Positions 1 through 10,245 are shown, numbered from the stretch's first letter. The stretch: 64,000 nucleotides of DNA from an uncultured Porphyromonadaceae bacterium (GCA_900547555.1 URHG01000005.1:1-64000), one strand, 5' to 3'. Program-made: numbers and translations. Notes: generated by a model not told the origin, from the letters alone.

Positions 1-923
<923 letters not shown>

Positions 924-1127
924 ATTATTTCTTTTTCTTATAATTCCATCGAAAACTTTGCCTCTTTCTCCCCTATATACAGGGTAAGGCTCGCGATTCG
1001 CCGGTTTTGACGTTGACTTTTTTACTCGTCTCGTACTACTTTGTCTATCATTCTCTCAAAGATCTTTTTCGCTCTCTCCTCACCGCTTCTCCCGCAGTGC
1101 GTATCGGTTATTCCCGAAAAGCGAGTG

Positions 1128-1159
1128 CAAAGATAGAGACTTCCTATTTACCCTCCAAA
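1128..1159 (-). promoter_or_regulatory. rRNA operon promoter (Bacteroidetes type)
   Basis: On the minus strand a -33 box TTTG (1156-1159) is followed after 20 bases by a -7 box TATCTTTG (1128-1135), a full match to the Bacteroidetes TTTG/TAnnTTTG consensus. Transcription would start near 1120, giving a leader of about 200 bases before mature 16S RNA. Confidence 0.8.
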
Positions 1160-1611
1160 TTTTTTATGCACTTTTTTTATCCCCTTTTTTACAACTATCC
1201 TTCAAATACCTATATTTCACCACCTTATAGCATAAACTTTTTTCGATTCTTTTTCCTCAAATTATATCACAAAATCATATTGGCCTCCGTTTACCCAAAA
1301 ATATCTTCTTCCTCCGCAATGGTCAACAGGGATAATCTTTGGCTTATTACCCTCACACTTTCCCCTTTCCCCCTCCCCTCAAACCTATACCCCCCCCAAA
1401 AAACTATCTTATCCCCATCTATATATTCTACTCCCCCCATTCGACTCCCATAACAATACACAACAGATATGCCCAATAATCGTCATATTGTAAAAATGCA
1501 CCTCCGGAGAACACCCAAATACCAAATACACTCTTACACATAATTCATCAAGGGAAAAATTTCTATTCTATCGAATAACAAAATCCGCTCCAATGAAACG
1601 TCGCCATACAA

Positions 1612-1640
1612 GTCGGGCTGCAAAATATTTGCAGCCCGAC
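1612..1640 (-). terminator. Hairpin after ispH
   Basis: A 13-bp stem GTCGGGCTGCAAA / TTTGCAGCCCGAC with a 3-base loop lies about 18 bases beyond the ispH stop codon. No strong T-run follows on the minus strand, so it may be a stabilising hairpin rather than a classic intrinsic terminator. Confidence 0.55.
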
Positions 1641-1657
1641 CCGACATATTCATCTTG

Positions 1658-2530
1658 CTAATTTTCTTTTTCTATATATTCCGTAATAAAACAGGCAACC
1701 AAATCCATCAACCACTTCGGCGTAGATGTCGCTCCGCATATACCTATACTGCTACGACCGTGAAGCCACGACGTATCTATCTCGGCAACATCACTGACCA
1801 TGTAAGTATTCGGATTTTCTTTACGGCACTCCTCATAAAGGACTTTTCCATTGGACGATTTGTGCCCACAAACAAAAAGCACCAGATCATGCCGACGCAC
1901 AAAATTACGTATATTGGGAATGCGGTTTGCGACCTGCCTACAAATAGTATCGTGATACTCGGGCGGCAGATTCCCGTTACGACGGGTAATTTCACTCACC
2001 ACCGATTGAAGACCTTCGACCGACTTTGTCGTCTGAGAATAAAGTCGAATTTTTTTTGAAAAATTTATTTGATCAAAATCTTCGACTCCTTCTATCACGA
2101 CAGCATGACCGTCGGTCTGTCCCACCAATCCGTTCACTTCGGCATGACCCCGTTTTCCGTATATAACAATCTGCTCTTTTTCAGGATTGCTCTGCTCATA
2201 CGACTGTTTGATCTTGCGTTGCAACTGCAAAACCACCGGGCATGTGGCATCGATGATTTCTATACGGTTCTCCCGTGCTATACGATAGGTCTCGGGCGGC
2301 TCACCGTGCGCACGCAAAAGCACTTTCACATCATGCAACCGGGCAAATGTCTCATGATCGATCGTAACAAGCCCTTTCTCTTGTAATCGGGCGACTTCGC
2401 TATTGTTGTGTACAATATCTCCGAGGCAGTAAAGTCGCCCTGTCTTCGCCAACTCTTCTTCGGCCTTACGTATGGCATTGACAACACCAAAACAAAAGCC
2501 CGAATTTTCGTCTATCTCTATTCGCGTCAT
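1658..2530 (-). CDS. ispH: 4-hydroxy-3-methylbut-2-enyl diphosphate reductase
   Basis: Last enzyme of the MEP isoprenoid pathway, a cytoplasmic [4Fe-4S] protein that reduces HMBPP to IPP and DMAPP. From the chosen start it is 290 aa. The three cluster ligands are visible as Cys13 (GFCFGV), Cys97 (ATCP) and Cys197 (DTIC). The family's histidines are at His41 (DIVHNN) and His129, with Glu131 nearby in GHAEV, and the C-terminal SSNGKV and GICGATSTP blocks are also present. An upstream ATG at 2548 would overlap cmk. I chose the ATG at 2530 because it lies one base after the cmk stop and places the first cysteine at the usual position. It forms a cmk-ispH operon transcribed leftward. Confidence 0.95.
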   Translation of the reverse strand: MTRIEIDENSGFCFGVVNAIRKAEEELAKTGRLYCLGDIVHNNSEVARLQEKGLVTIDHETFARLHDVKVLLRAHGEPPETYRIARENRIEIIDATCPVVLQLQRKIKQSYEQSNPEKEQIVIYGKRGHAEVNGLVGQTDGHAVVIEGVEDFDQINFSKKIRLYSQTTKSVEGLQSVVSEITRRNGNLPPEYHDTICRQVANRIPNIRNFVRRHDLVLFVCGHKSSNGKVLYEECRKENPNTYMVSDVAEIDTSWLHGRSSIGICGATSTPKWLMDLVACFITEYIEKEN

Positions 2531-2531
2531 A

Positions 2532-3239
2532 TCACTCTTCTTTTTCAAGACCGGCCGCCCGACGATATTGTTGCATAAGCCACTCGTCTTGTTGCGCCAA
2601 TGTCATGTAAGAATTATCGAGCAGAATGGCATCATCGGCCCTGCGTAAAGGGTCGACAGAGCGAGTTTCATCGATACGGTCCCGCTCTTTCACATTATGC
2701 AATACCTCATCGAACGAAACCTCCTGACCTTTTGCCCGAAGCTCATCGACCCGTCTCCGGGCTCGTACTTCGGGCGATGCCGTAAGAAAAATTTTAAGCT
2801 CGGCATCGGGAAACACAACGGTTCCGATGTCTCTGCCGTCCATAACAATACCTTTTTCTTTTCCCAACGCTTGTTGCAAAGCGACCAATTTACTCCGGAC
2901 AAAACCGACTGCCGCGACATAACTTACCTTATCCGACACCGCCATATTGCGAATTTCCCGTTCTACATTTCGGCCGTTCAACAATGTCTCCGGTCGGCCG
3001 GTCTCGGGATTCAAAGCAAACGAGATGTCAATATCATCGATCCGTTCATGCAAAACATCGACCTGCAAAACACCTCCGTCGAAAAGACCCTGCTCGATAC
3101 AATAAAGCGTTACCGCCCGATACATGGCTCCGCTATCAATATACACATATCCTATTTTACGCGCCAATTCTTTGGCCATCGTACTTTTTCCGCACGAAGC
3201 GTAACCGTCGATCGCAATGACTATCTTACGAGGTTGCAT
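2532..3239 (-). CDS. cmk: Cytidylate kinase
   Basis: Phosphorylates CMP and dCMP to the diphosphates using ATP in the cytoplasm. The 235-aa product has the P-loop GYASCGKST at residues 12-20, the substrate-binding IDSGAMYRA block just after it, and the [13 protein letters not shown] segment with the following RARRR basic motif expected in bacterial Cmk. Length is normal for the family. The next gene, ispH, starts one base downstream, so the two are probably co-transcribed. The upstream gene porQ ends about 25 bases before the cmk start, so porQ may belong to the same transcript. Confidence 0.95.
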   Translation of the reverse strand: MQPRKIVIAIDGYASCGKSTMAKELARKIGYVYIDSGAMYRAVTLYCIEQGLFDGGVLQVDVLHERIDDIDISFALNPETGRPETLLNGRNVEREIRNMAVSDKVSYVAAVGFVRSKLVALQQALGKEKGIVMDGRDIGTVVFPDAELKIFLTASPEVRARRRVDELRAKGQEVSFDEVLHNVKERDRIDETRSVDPLRRADDAILLDNSYMTLAQQDEWLMQQYRRAAGLEKEE

Positions 3240-3263
3240 AACTTTTATCTGTTATAATGTATA

Positions 3264-4292
3264 TTATCTAAGGAATTGAGAGATATCGGCTGTAATATTC
3301 GTCATGAAAGTAAATCCGTTGGCGTGATGTTGGGCCATCGAAACCCCGATACCGAACATTTTCACCCTGACACCCGCTCCTGCCGTAAAGCCCGATAAAA
3401 TACGACGGCCAGCCGTCGTCATATCACTTTTACGCTTATAATCATATCCTATCGCCAAGTAAAAATTCCGACTGGGTATATAGTCGACACCGAATACCAA
3501 ATGTCGGAACAAATTGGATGCAAAACTATCTTTTACTTCTAGTTCTCCCGCATCGTTCACCTTCTCAAACGGCAGATGCCAACGGGTAAGATGTTGCGCC
3601 GTAATAGAGAATCGGAACGGCACATTATGCAGTGTTTTTGAAAATCCGAGTTGAATATCCCAGGGCATCGCGATATTTTCGGTATCATATTTTTTCAACT
3701 GGCCTCCGAGATTTTTTACAACCAACGAAAGAGACAGTTCTTTCTCTGCATGATAATAATTGATACCCAAGTCGAAAAACACCGCCAACGCCGTATAACT
3801 CTCATACGACGAATAAAGCAGCTTGGCATGTATTCCTCCCCGAAGGGAGGAAGTAATATCATGGGCATAAAGGCCGCTCAACAAAATATCCTTCGGGTTG
3901 AAAGAGCCTGTAATAACTCCCGTTTCATCGGTTTGTTTCATTGTACCGTACCCGGCAAACTGCAACCCCAACGCCCAAGTACCGTGTTTGCGGGCAGCCT
4001 GAGCATACGATACGCCCCCTAAATTGACTCCCGCCACATACCGCATATAATTGGCCGCCATCTGCATACTCATTTCCTGCCCCACCAACGCCGGATTGTG
4101 ATACATGACAGTAATATCTTCTTCCACAATAGAAATATTATTGCCTCCCAAAGCGTTGATATGCGAAGAAACCGGCAGATTGAGTACGTCGAACGAGCTT
4201 TTACCTTCTTGCGCCCGTATGCAACAAAGCGGCAAAAGTGCGACACCAACGACAAAAGTCCTTAGATAATGAATAAAGGGACGTACTCTCAT
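3264..4292 (-). CDS. porQ: Type IX secretion system protein PorQ
   Basis: Outer-membrane-associated component of the type IX secretion pathway. The 342-aa product starts with a signal peptide (basic MRVR, hydrophobic segment, cleavage near RAQ-EG). It then carries the typical PorQ opening with SSFDVLNLPVSSH and ALGG blocks and a run of alternating hydrophobic strands as in a FadL/PorV-like beta barrel. The open frame extends upstream to 4526, but the start at 4292 was chosen because it alone gives a proper signal peptide. A TATCTTTG -7-like box lies at 4301-4308, only a few bases before this start, which would imply a very short leader. Recognition is by family resemblance. Confidence 0.85.
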   Translation of the reverse strand: MRVRPFIHYLRTFVVGVALLPLCCIRAQEGKSSFDVLNLPVSSHINALGGNNISIVEEDITVMYHNPALVGQEMSMQMAANYMRYVAGVNLGGVSYAQAARKHGTWALGLQFAGYGTMKQTDETGVITGSFNPKDILLSGLYAHDITSSLRGGIHAKLLYSSYESYTALAVFFDLGINYYHAEKELSLSLVVKNLGGQLKKYDTENIAMPWDIQLGFSKTLHNVPFRFSITAQHLTRWHLPFEKVNDAGELEVKDSFASNLFRHLVFGVDYIPSRNFYLAIGYDYKRKSDMTTAGRRILSGFTAGAGVRVKMFGIGVSMAQHHANGFTFMTNITADISQFLR

Positions 4293-4414
4293 AACGCGTT
4301 CAAAGATACATAATCTTTTTGTATAACGGGGAAAAGCACACCGAAGTATATCGAGATTCATTTTTAAAGATTCTTTTTTCTCCGACTTTTGCCGGCAAAT
4401 ACAAAAGAAAAACG

Positions 4415-4422
4415 TACTTTTG
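4415..4422 (+). promoter_or_regulatory. -7 box for the polyprenyl synthase gene
   Basis: TACTTTTG matches the TAnnTTTG consensus; a TTTG at 4388-4391 is 23 bases upstream, slightly longer than usual spacing. It lies 38 bases before the start codon at 4461. Confidence 0.5.
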
Positions 4423-4460
4423 GGAAACTGTTTTTCAATCATTTTATACTTATATTTGTT

Positions 4461-5435
4461 ATGCACACACCCGAGGAATTCATCGCCATCGTACAAAAGG
4501 CCATCGAATCTATCGCATATCCGCAAGAACCGGCAGAGCTATATAACCCCATACGTTATGAATTGTCATTAGGCGGGAAACGCATACGTCCCGTCCTGAC
4601 CCTGTTGGCCTGCGAACTTTTCGACGGAGACTACCGCGAAGCTCTCGACGCCGCTACCGGTATCGAAATTTTCCACAATTTCACGTTGTTGCACGACGAC
4701 GTCATGGACAAAGCCGACATGCGCCGAGGGAAACCTACCGTACATGTTACATGGAATGAGAACACCGCCATCTTATCGGGCGACGCCATGCAGATCATCG
4801 CTTTCATGCACATGATGAGAACACCGGAAAAATCCCGGAAAGCCGTATGCGACGTTTTCCTGAAAACTTCTCTTGAAATATGTGAGGGACAACAGTACGA
4901 TATGGAATTCGAATCCCGAAACGATGTGAAAGAAGAAGAATATCTCGACATGATACGCCTGAAAACAGCCGTACTTTTGGGAGGCGCTTTAAAAATAGGT
5001 GCGCTTATCGCCGGGGCCAATGAAGACGACGCAGACAAGATTTATAAATTCGGAGAAAACATCGGCTTGGCATTCCAGTTGCGAGACGATTATCTCGACG
5101 TTTACGGCAACCCCGAGATTTTCGGGAAAAATATCGGCGGAGATATTCTCAACAACAAAAAAACATATATGCTCATCAATGCCCTGCGATTATCTGAGGG
5201 AAAGGATTACGAAGAATTGACAAAATGGATTTCGAGTACAGATTACGACCCGGCCGAAAAAATAGCCGCCGTAACAGCTCTTTACAACCGACTGGGCATC
5301 GACCATCTCTGCCTCGAAAAAATAGAAAGTTATTACGCTTTGTGTCTGCAACAGCTCGACTCCCTGACAATCGATGCTAAGCGAACAGCACAATTACGGG
5401 AACTGGCCGCCAGACTGATGGAACGTAACGTATAA
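4461..5435 (+). CDS. Polyprenyl synthetase family protein (trans-prenyl diphosphate synthase)
   Basis: Condenses IPP with an allylic diphosphate, for example to farnesyl, geranylgeranyl or longer products in quinone or undecaprenyl synthesis. The 324-aa sequence has the GGKRIRP motif near residue 38, the first aspartate-rich motif DDVMD at 79-83 with the following RRGKPTVH, and the second motif DDYLD at 209-213. The residues before the first motif (HNFTLL) suggest a short to medium chain product, but chain length cannot be decided from sequence. The open frame begins at 4389; the ATG at 4461 is preferred because it follows the promoter and begins at the usual family N-terminus. tatD follows after 6 bases. 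Confidence 0.9.
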   Translation: MHTPEEFIAIVQKAIESIAYPQEPAELYNPIRYELSLGGKRIRPVLTLLACELFDGDYREALDAATGIEIFHNFTLLHDDVMDKADMRRGKPTVHVTWNENTAILSGDAMQIIAFMHMMRTPEKSRKAVCDVFLKTSLEICEGQQYDMEFESRNDVKEEEYLDMIRLKTAVLLGGALKIGALIAGANEDDADKIYKFGENIGLAFQLRDDYLDVYGNPEIFGKNIGGDILNNKKTYMLINALRLSEGKDYEELTKWISSTDYDPAEKIAAVTALYNRLGIDHLCLEKIESYYALCLQQLDSLTIDAKRTAQLRELAARLMERNV

Positions 5436-5441
5436 CCCGAC

Positions 5442-6239
5442 ATGCTCTTCGACACTCATACACATATTTATCTGCCCGAATTCGATAACGACCGCGACGA
5501 CGTCGTACACCGGGCTCTCGAAAACGGTGTTACCCGGCTGATGTTACCCAATGTCGACCTCGACACCCTCGATGCATTGCAGCATACGCTCAATACCTAC
5601 CCCGACATGTGTTCGGCCGCAATGGGATTGCACCCGACCTCTGTAACCGAAAATTATCGGAAAGACCTCGATCGCATTTTCGAGATGCTCGATACAGATT
5701 CCTATCAGGCCGTCGGCGAGATAGGCATAGATCTTTACTGGGACAAGAGCTATCAAAAGGAGCAAATCGACGCGTTCGAACTGCAAATCCGATATGCCGC
5801 CCGACACTCATTACCCGTCATCATACATTGTCGGGAAGCACTCGACCCCATATTATCGGTATTGCACAAGTTATCGTATCTCGGCGTGCGAGGCGTATTC
5901 CACAGTTTCAGCGGCTCGGCGGAAGAGCTTTCGCAAATCTTCAAATCGGGCGATTTCTACATCGGTATCAACGGTATCGTTACTTTCAAAAAAAGCTCGC
6001 TACGAGAGACGCTTACAGCAATCCCTCTCGACCGCCTCTTGCTCGAAACCGACGCCCCTTACCTTGCACCGGTACCTCATAGGGGAAAAAGGAACGAGCC
6101 GGCTTTTGTCCGACATACGGCAGAATTTATCGCCAACGAATTGCACATGGCAACCCTCGAAATAGAAACGATTACCTATAAAAACGCCTGTCGACTTTTC
6201 GACCTTCCCTCCGAACAAACACAAATTGCAAGGCAATGA
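5442..6239 (+). CDS. TatD family metal-dependent hydrolase (DNase)
   Basis: Member of the amidohydrolase superfamily; TatD proteins are Mg-dependent 3'-5' exonucleases linked to DNA repair. The 265-aa protein shows the N-terminal metal motif DTHTHIY, the GEIGIDLYWD block near residue 92, the IIHCREA motif near 126, HSFSGS near 154, and the C-terminal LLETDAPYLAP motif. It follows the polyprenyl synthase after 6 bases and is probably in the same transcript. It could be called tatD or ycfH; paralogues cannot be told apart here. Confidence 0.9.
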   Translation: MLFDTHTHIYLPEFDNDRDDVVHRALENGVTRLMLPNVDLDTLDALQHTLNTYPDMCSAAMGLHPTSVTENYRKDLDRIFEMLDTDSYQAVGEIGIDLYWDKSYQKEQIDAFELQIRYAARHSLPVIIHCREALDPILSVLHKLSYLGVRGVFHSFSGSAEELSQIFKSGDFYIGINGIVTFKKSSLRETLTAIPLDRLLLETDAPYLAPVPHRGKRNEPAFVRHTAEFIANELHMATLEIETITYKNACRLFDLPSEQTQIARQ

Positions 6240-6272
6240 GAAGTCAGACATATTAAAATATGTAAAATTCTT

Positions 6273-6301
6273 TTTGCGAATACATAAAATAGCTACTTTT
6301 G
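6273..6301 (+). promoter_or_regulatory. tRNA-Glu promoter
   Basis: TTTG at 6273-6276 and TACTTTTG at 6294-6301, spaced by 17 bases, lie just before the tRNA gene. Confidence 0.6.
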
Positions 6302-6317
6302 TGGCGTCTTAAAAGAT

Positions 6318-6390
6318 GGCGATGTAGTGTAGTGGCCTAGCACGTATCCCTCTCACGGATGAGACCCGGGTTCGATTCCCGGCTTCGCTA
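6318..6390 (+). tRNA. tRNA-Glu (CTC)
   Basis: A 73-base cloverleaf. The acceptor strand GGCGATG pairs with CTTCGCT allowing one G-T pair and one mismatch. The T arm is CCGGG-TTCGATT-CCCGG. The anticodon loop CTCTCAC gives anticodon CTC, which reads GAG. The CCA end is not encoded. A strong terminator follows. Confidence 0.9.
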
Positions 6391-6392
6391 CA

Positions 6393-6426
6393 AAACCTTA
6401 CAATTTCGGTTGTAAGGTTTTTTCTT
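6393..6426 (+). terminator. Intrinsic terminator after tRNA-Glu
   Basis: An 11-bp perfect stem AAACCTTACAA / TTGTAAGGTTT with a 6-base loop is followed by a T-rich tract. Confidence 0.85.
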
Positions 6427-6450
6427 TTTGTACCCTGTAAATCACAATCG

Positions 6451-7632
6451 ATGAGCAAGCATCTGCATCTGAAAGACAACGAAGGAGTCCCCGCCTCATT
6501 GCTTTTCACTATGGCCTGTATGGCCGCCGTCTCGGTCGCAAACATCTACTATTGTCAACCGCTCCTTTCACTGATGGGGAACGACCTCGGTATCGACGAA
6601 TGGCGAGCAAGCCTCATTGCCATGATTACACAAGTAGGGTATGCCTGCGGACTATTTTTCATCATACCCTCGGGCGATAAATTCGACCGCAAGAAAATCG
6701 TCTCATACAGTTTCACCATACTGGCAATGGCCTTGTTATGCATCGCTTTGTCGGACAATTTCCATACGGTAATGGCCGCATCGTTTGCCGTAGGAGCTTG
6801 TTCGGTCATGCCGCAAATATTCATTCCCATTGCCGCCCAATATTCCCGACCGGAGAAAAAAGGTGCCAACGTGGGCCTTATCGTTTCGGGATTGCTTACA
6901 GGGATTCTCGCCTCGCGCGTCATAAGCGGGTTGGTAGGAGAATGGCTGGGTTGGCGTGCGATGTACTTTATCGCAGCCATTGTCATGTCATTATGCACGC
7001 TCATCGTATGGCGCATTATGCCTTACACCGAGAACAACTACACCGGCTCGTACAAGAGATTGATGCATTCCTTATTCGCTCTCATACGCGAATACAAACT
7101 CCTCCGTATTTGTGCCCTGCGGGCGGCTTTTGCATTCGGCTCTTTCCTTGCATTATGGGCTTCTCTCACGTTTAAAATGGAACAAGCCCCATTCTATGCA
7201 GGCAGTGATGTCGTAGGACTGCTGGGATTGTGCGGTGTTGCCGGGGCAATGGCAGCATCGGTTGTAGGTCGTCTTGTTTCCCGCATCGGCGTACGCAACT
7301 TCAATCTTTTAGGCACGGCTCTCATGCTCTCGGCATGGGTTATAGCTTATCTTTGGGGAAATACATACACGGCAGTCATCGTAACCATACTTATTCTCGA
7401 TATCGGTATGCAGTGCATACAACTGAGCAATCAGACCGTTGTCTTTTCGCTCAATCCCAAAGCATCGAACCGGATCAACACGATTTTTATGACAAACTAT
7501 TTCATCGGAGGCTCTTTGGGAACATTCCTGTCGGGAAGCGCATGGAGTTTGGCCGGTTGGAGCGGAGTAACAATCGTGGGTATCGGTTTAGCTTTTTGCT
7601 CGCTGTGCATCACCTTGTTTTCAAAACAATAA
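6451..7632 (+). CDS. MFS transporter (12-TM, YnfM/drug-efflux-like)
   Basis: Inner-membrane major facilitator, 393 aa, with twelve predictable hydrophobic segments. The loop after TM2 carries the MFS signature-like PSGDKFDRKKIV (near residues 72-83), and the second half repeats the pattern with GRLVSRIGVRN. The family includes proton-coupled exporters of drugs and small metabolites; the substrate cannot be read from the sequence. It stands alone between the tRNA-Glu terminator and a bidirectional terminator shared with the convergent GH28 gene. Confidence 0.85.
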   Translation: MSKHLHLKDNEGVPASLLFTMACMAAVSVANIYYCQPLLSLMGNDLGIDEWRASLIAMITQVGYACGLFFIIPSGDKFDRKKIVSYSFTILAMALLCIALSDNFHTVMAASFAVGACSVMPQIFIPIAAQYSRPEKKGANVGLIVSGLLTGILASRVISGLVGEWLGWRAMYFIAAIVMSLCTLIVWRIMPYTENNYTGSYKRLMHSLFALIREYKLLRICALRAAFAFGSFLALWASLTFKMEQAPFYAGSDVVGLLGLCGVAGAMAASVVGRLVSRIGVRNFNLLGTALMLSAWVIAYLWGNTYTAVIVTILILDIGMQCIQLSNQTVVFSLNPKASNRINTIFMTNYFIGGSLGTFLSGSAWSLAGWSGVTIVGIGLAFCSLCITLFSKQ

Positions 7633-7710
7633 CTTTATCGATAATAAAATACCTTCCCAAAGCGACCTTTCCCAACATAAAACAGAAAAAACTCGAAAGT
7701 GAATAACAAT

Positions 7711-7756
7711 GGATAAAAAAATGCTCCGCATTATCTGCGGAGCATTTTTCTTATCC
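7711..7756. terminator. Bidirectional terminator between MFS gene and GH28 gene
   Basis: Stem ATGCTCCGCA / TGCGGAGCAT flanked by A- and T-runs, with outer GGATAA / TTATCC arms extending the hairpin. It serves convergent genes on both strands. Confidence 0.85.
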
Positions 7757-7765
7757 ATACTCTTT

Positions 7766-9094
7766 TCATTTTTTACGATTAGGTAACTTCACCCCATTGA
7801 TCGTAACATTTTTTATTTTGAGACCATCGATCAAATCAGCCTTCAACTCTCCGTCCTTAGCAGCCGTAATATCGAGATTTTCAAATGTAAAATCCGACAG
7901 GAAATAATCATCGGAACGATTTACATCGAAAAAGACATTACACTTCAATTTGATATTACGCATCGTTATGTTATTGGAATAAGAATAGGGCGTATCTTCC
8001 CGGCCTTGAAGATCGAAAAATTGCCGCCAGGGTTTTACATACAAGAAGCTGCGGGCATCGCCTTCTATATCCTCCACGAGAATATATTCATATTTTTGCG
8101 GAGTATCGGGGCGCATCTTCAACCATAACAGACGCGAAGCGTTGGATATCTTAATGCGACGCAATACGATATTGCGATCATGGAGCGACTCGCTACCGCA
8201 AGTAAGAGCGCTATGACAATAGCCGTATACGCAGTCTTCGATGATGATATTGTAGTTTCCGCCGTTATTCTCGTCTTTGTCGGCCCAAGGACCTTTGCCA
8301 CCTTTAAGTGCAATAGCATCATCGTTTACAGAAAGGTAACACCCTTTCACCAGAACATTGGTACAAACATCGATATCGATCGCATCGGAGCTGGGTGCTT
8401 TTACAGGTGCCGAAGGCGCATATATATAAAGGTTGAGCAATTTCACATTCTCGCATTTATAAAGGTGTGTCGTCCAGAAAGGCGAATTCATAAGGCGAAC
8501 CCCTTCCAACTGCACATCTTTACAATTGGAAATATATACAAGACGAGGACGTAACTCATCCATATTGGTGCATTTGGGTATCACTTTACGACGCAACCAA
8601 AACGATTTCCAATAACGCAAACCGTTACCGTTTATAGTACCTTTTCCCGATATGGTAAAACCATTCACACCGTCGGCATTTACCAACGCGGCAAAATATT
8701 TCAACGACTGTCCCTCGATACGGGTATTTACAATAGCAAAATTACTGATATCGTCGCTGCCTTTGAGCACTCCGCCCTCCTCGATATGCAAATGGGTACC
8801 GGGCTTGAAGAAAAGAGAACCGCTAAGGAAAGTCCCTTTGGGAACAACAATCACACCACCGCCATCGGCTGCCGCCTTATCGATAACAGACTGAATGGCT
8901 TCGGTTTGAAGCAGATTACTATCATTGGCCGCAACTCCATAATCGGTGATACGGTAAGCTTTGCCCAATTTAGCAATATCGACGGGAGTATTCTGATAAA
9001 ACCAATCGGGAATGGGTGTTCCGTCGGGAAATTTCTCTTTGGCCGACACATTCAGGCACAAAAGCAGGGAGACAAACAGGAAAATTTGTTTCAT
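7766..9094 (-). CDS. Glycoside hydrolase family 28 protein (polygalacturonase-like)
   Basis: Probably an exported pectin-degrading enzyme cleaving alpha-1,4-galacturonic or related linkages. The 442-aa protein has a signal peptide (MKQIFLFVSLLLCLNVSA), the N-terminal DYGVAAND block of GH28, and a parallel beta-helix repeat pattern. Catalytic blocks are visible: SSDAID with Asp237 and Asp240, NDDAIALKGG with Asp258/Asp259, and CHSALTCGSES with His294. These match the GH28 acid/base set in slightly divergent form, as often seen in rhamnogalacturonase-type members. No SusC/D pair or sensor lies nearby, so it is not in a typical polysaccharide utilisation locus here. Confidence 0.9.
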   Translation of the reverse strand: MKQIFLFVSLLLCLNVSAKEKFPDGTPIPDWFYQNTPVDIAKLGKAYRITDYGVAANDSNLLQTEAIQSVIDKAAADGGGVIVVPKGTFLSGSLFFKPGTHLHIEEGGVLKGSDDISNFAIVNTRIEGQSLKYFAALVNADGVNGFTISGKGTINGNGLRYWKSFWLRRKVIPKCTNMDELRPRLVYISNCKDVQLEGVRLMNSPFWTTHLYKCENVKLLNLYIYAPSAPVKAPSSDAIDIDVCTNVLVKGCYLSVNDDAIALKGGKGPWADKDENNGGNYNIIIEDCVYGYCHSALTCGSESLHDRNIVLRRIKISNASRLLWLKMRPDTPQKYEYILVEDIEGDARSFLYVKPWRQFFDLQGREDTPYSYSNNITMRNIKLKCNVFFDVNRSDDYFLSDFTFENLDITAAKDGELKADLIDGLKIKNVTINGVKLPNRKK

Positions 9095-9192
9095 GGATTT
9101 TCTTTTTTGATGAATATTCTATGTATACTTCGTTTTCGCAAGCGGGAGCAAATTTGCAGGGTCGGTCATGCCGTCCCCAAACAGCTCTCCCG

Positions 9193-9225
9193 ACAAAGAT
9201 AACAACTTCGCTGCATAACCGCCAA
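9193..9225 (-). promoter_or_regulatory. Promoter of the GH28 gene
   Basis: TTTG (9222-9225) and TATCTTTG (9193-9200) on the minus strand, separated by 21 bases, about 100 bases upstream of the start codon. Confidence 0.7.
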
Positions 9226-9290
9226 ATTTCCAGCCGCAAAAATATCCGACAGATTCGGGCCTCCACATGCTTCTGCACTTCGGGAATGCA

Positions 9291-10244
9291 TCACACATTC
9301 GTTCGCAACATACCGATTACTCTATATATATTGTATATATCGTCTCGCGCAATCGAAAAAGGAGCAAACCGATCATCATTGAAAGAGCGGCAAAGCAATC
9401 CGTCTTCCTGCTGATAAATCAACCGGAAGATCAATCCTGTGCTCATCGTATCTATGACATAAGGACTGCCATTGATAATAGGAGCATTTTCAGTAACTTC
9501 GACCAAAGCCAACATATCGCCCGGCTTAAAATCGGGCAACATCCAATCGCCCGACACTTCATACACGAGGTTATATTTTGAAAACTGCTTTATAACAGAC
9601 GAATAGCGAATATTCCCGGCATTTTTTTTCACATAGTCATATACATCCACATTCTTTTCATAATAAAGTTCTTTCGGCAATACCGGGATTTTATAATCTC
9701 CCATATCACCGAGACCGGTCAACAGCCACTTTGCCGATATGTCTTTGTAGGTTCTGATAATAGATACCAGAACGATAATATCGGACTGTATGCCCCGCAA
9801 AAACACGTCCTTCAAAGTACCTTCGGGAACATTTATCGCATGAGCAAACTCCTCTTCGGTCAGCCCCTTGTTTATTATGACATTCTTTATCCGCTCTATA
9901 ATCCCATTATCGGGCAACCAGCCGACAGACAACGAATCCAACGCAGGAGACAGAAGTTTCATTTCATTTTCGGTTCTGCTTATAACACTTTCCGGTACCA
10001 ACTTAGAAACCTCGTGGTATACCAAATCCCTATACTTGGGACCTTCGCCGGTAAGTAACCATAACCGGCTATATCTGTTATATCGGGCAAGTATTTTATC
10101 GGCCATTCTATCGGTTATTTTCTTTATTTTCCCCGATTGTAAATCATATATTTGAGTAGGCGTAGCCCCTATGCTCTCGGCAAACTGCTTTGCATTCAGT
10201 CCCACATCGGTGATTAATTGGACTATAATTTCTTTTGTTTCCAT
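9291..10244 (-). CDS. Tandem-HTH regulator with degenerate S24-like domain
   Basis: A 317-aa CI/LexA-like regulator. Residues 1-70 form an HTH unit ending in WLLTGEGPK. Residues ~115-180 look like a second copy ending in WLLTGLGDM. The last ~110 residues match an S24 fold (GD-M-P-FKPGD, then PYVID and IYRVIG). The S24 catalytic serine position reads GDWM instead of GDSM, and the lysine region reads IFRLI instead of VKR, so both active residues appear lost and self-cleavage is unlikely. That loss is read directly from the sequence; a role as a non-cleavable repressor is inference. It is divergent from an ECF sigma gene, with repeated ATATAGT(A/T)A elements between them. No other phage genes adjoin it. 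Confidence 0.75.
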   Translation of the reverse strand: METKEIIVQLITDVGLNAKQFAESIGATPTQIYDLQSGKIKKITDRMADKILARYNRYSRLWLLTGEGPKYRDLVYHEVSKLVPESVISRTENEMKLLSPALDSLSVGWLPDNGIIERIKNVIINKGLTEEEFAHAINVPEGTLKDVFLRGIQSDIIVLVSIIRTYKDISAKWLLTGLGDMGDYKIPVLPKELYYEKNVDVYDYVKKNAGNIRYSSVIKQFSKYNLVYEVSGDWMLPDFKPGDMLALVEVTENAPIINGSPYVIDTMSTGLIFRLIYQQEDGLLCRSFNDDRFAPFSIARDDIYNIYRVIGMLRTNV

Positions 10245-10245
10245 G

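Larger units (their letters stand above)
924..1657. other. Intergenic stretch between 16S and ispH
   Basis: These 730 bases hold the 16S leader and rRNA promoter. From about 1160 to 1610 there is pyrimidine-rich, A+T-rich sequence with no convincing gene. Open frames here (for example 1007-1453) translate to low-complexity S/F/P/Y-rich peptides and I do not call them. The ispH terminator-like hairpin is at the right end. Confidence 0.7.

Noticed and set aside
1007..1453. Open frame of 148 aa upstream of the rRNA promoter
   Set aside because: Low-complexity S/F/P/Y-rich translation of pyrimidine-rich intergenic DNA; overlaps the 16S leader and promoter.
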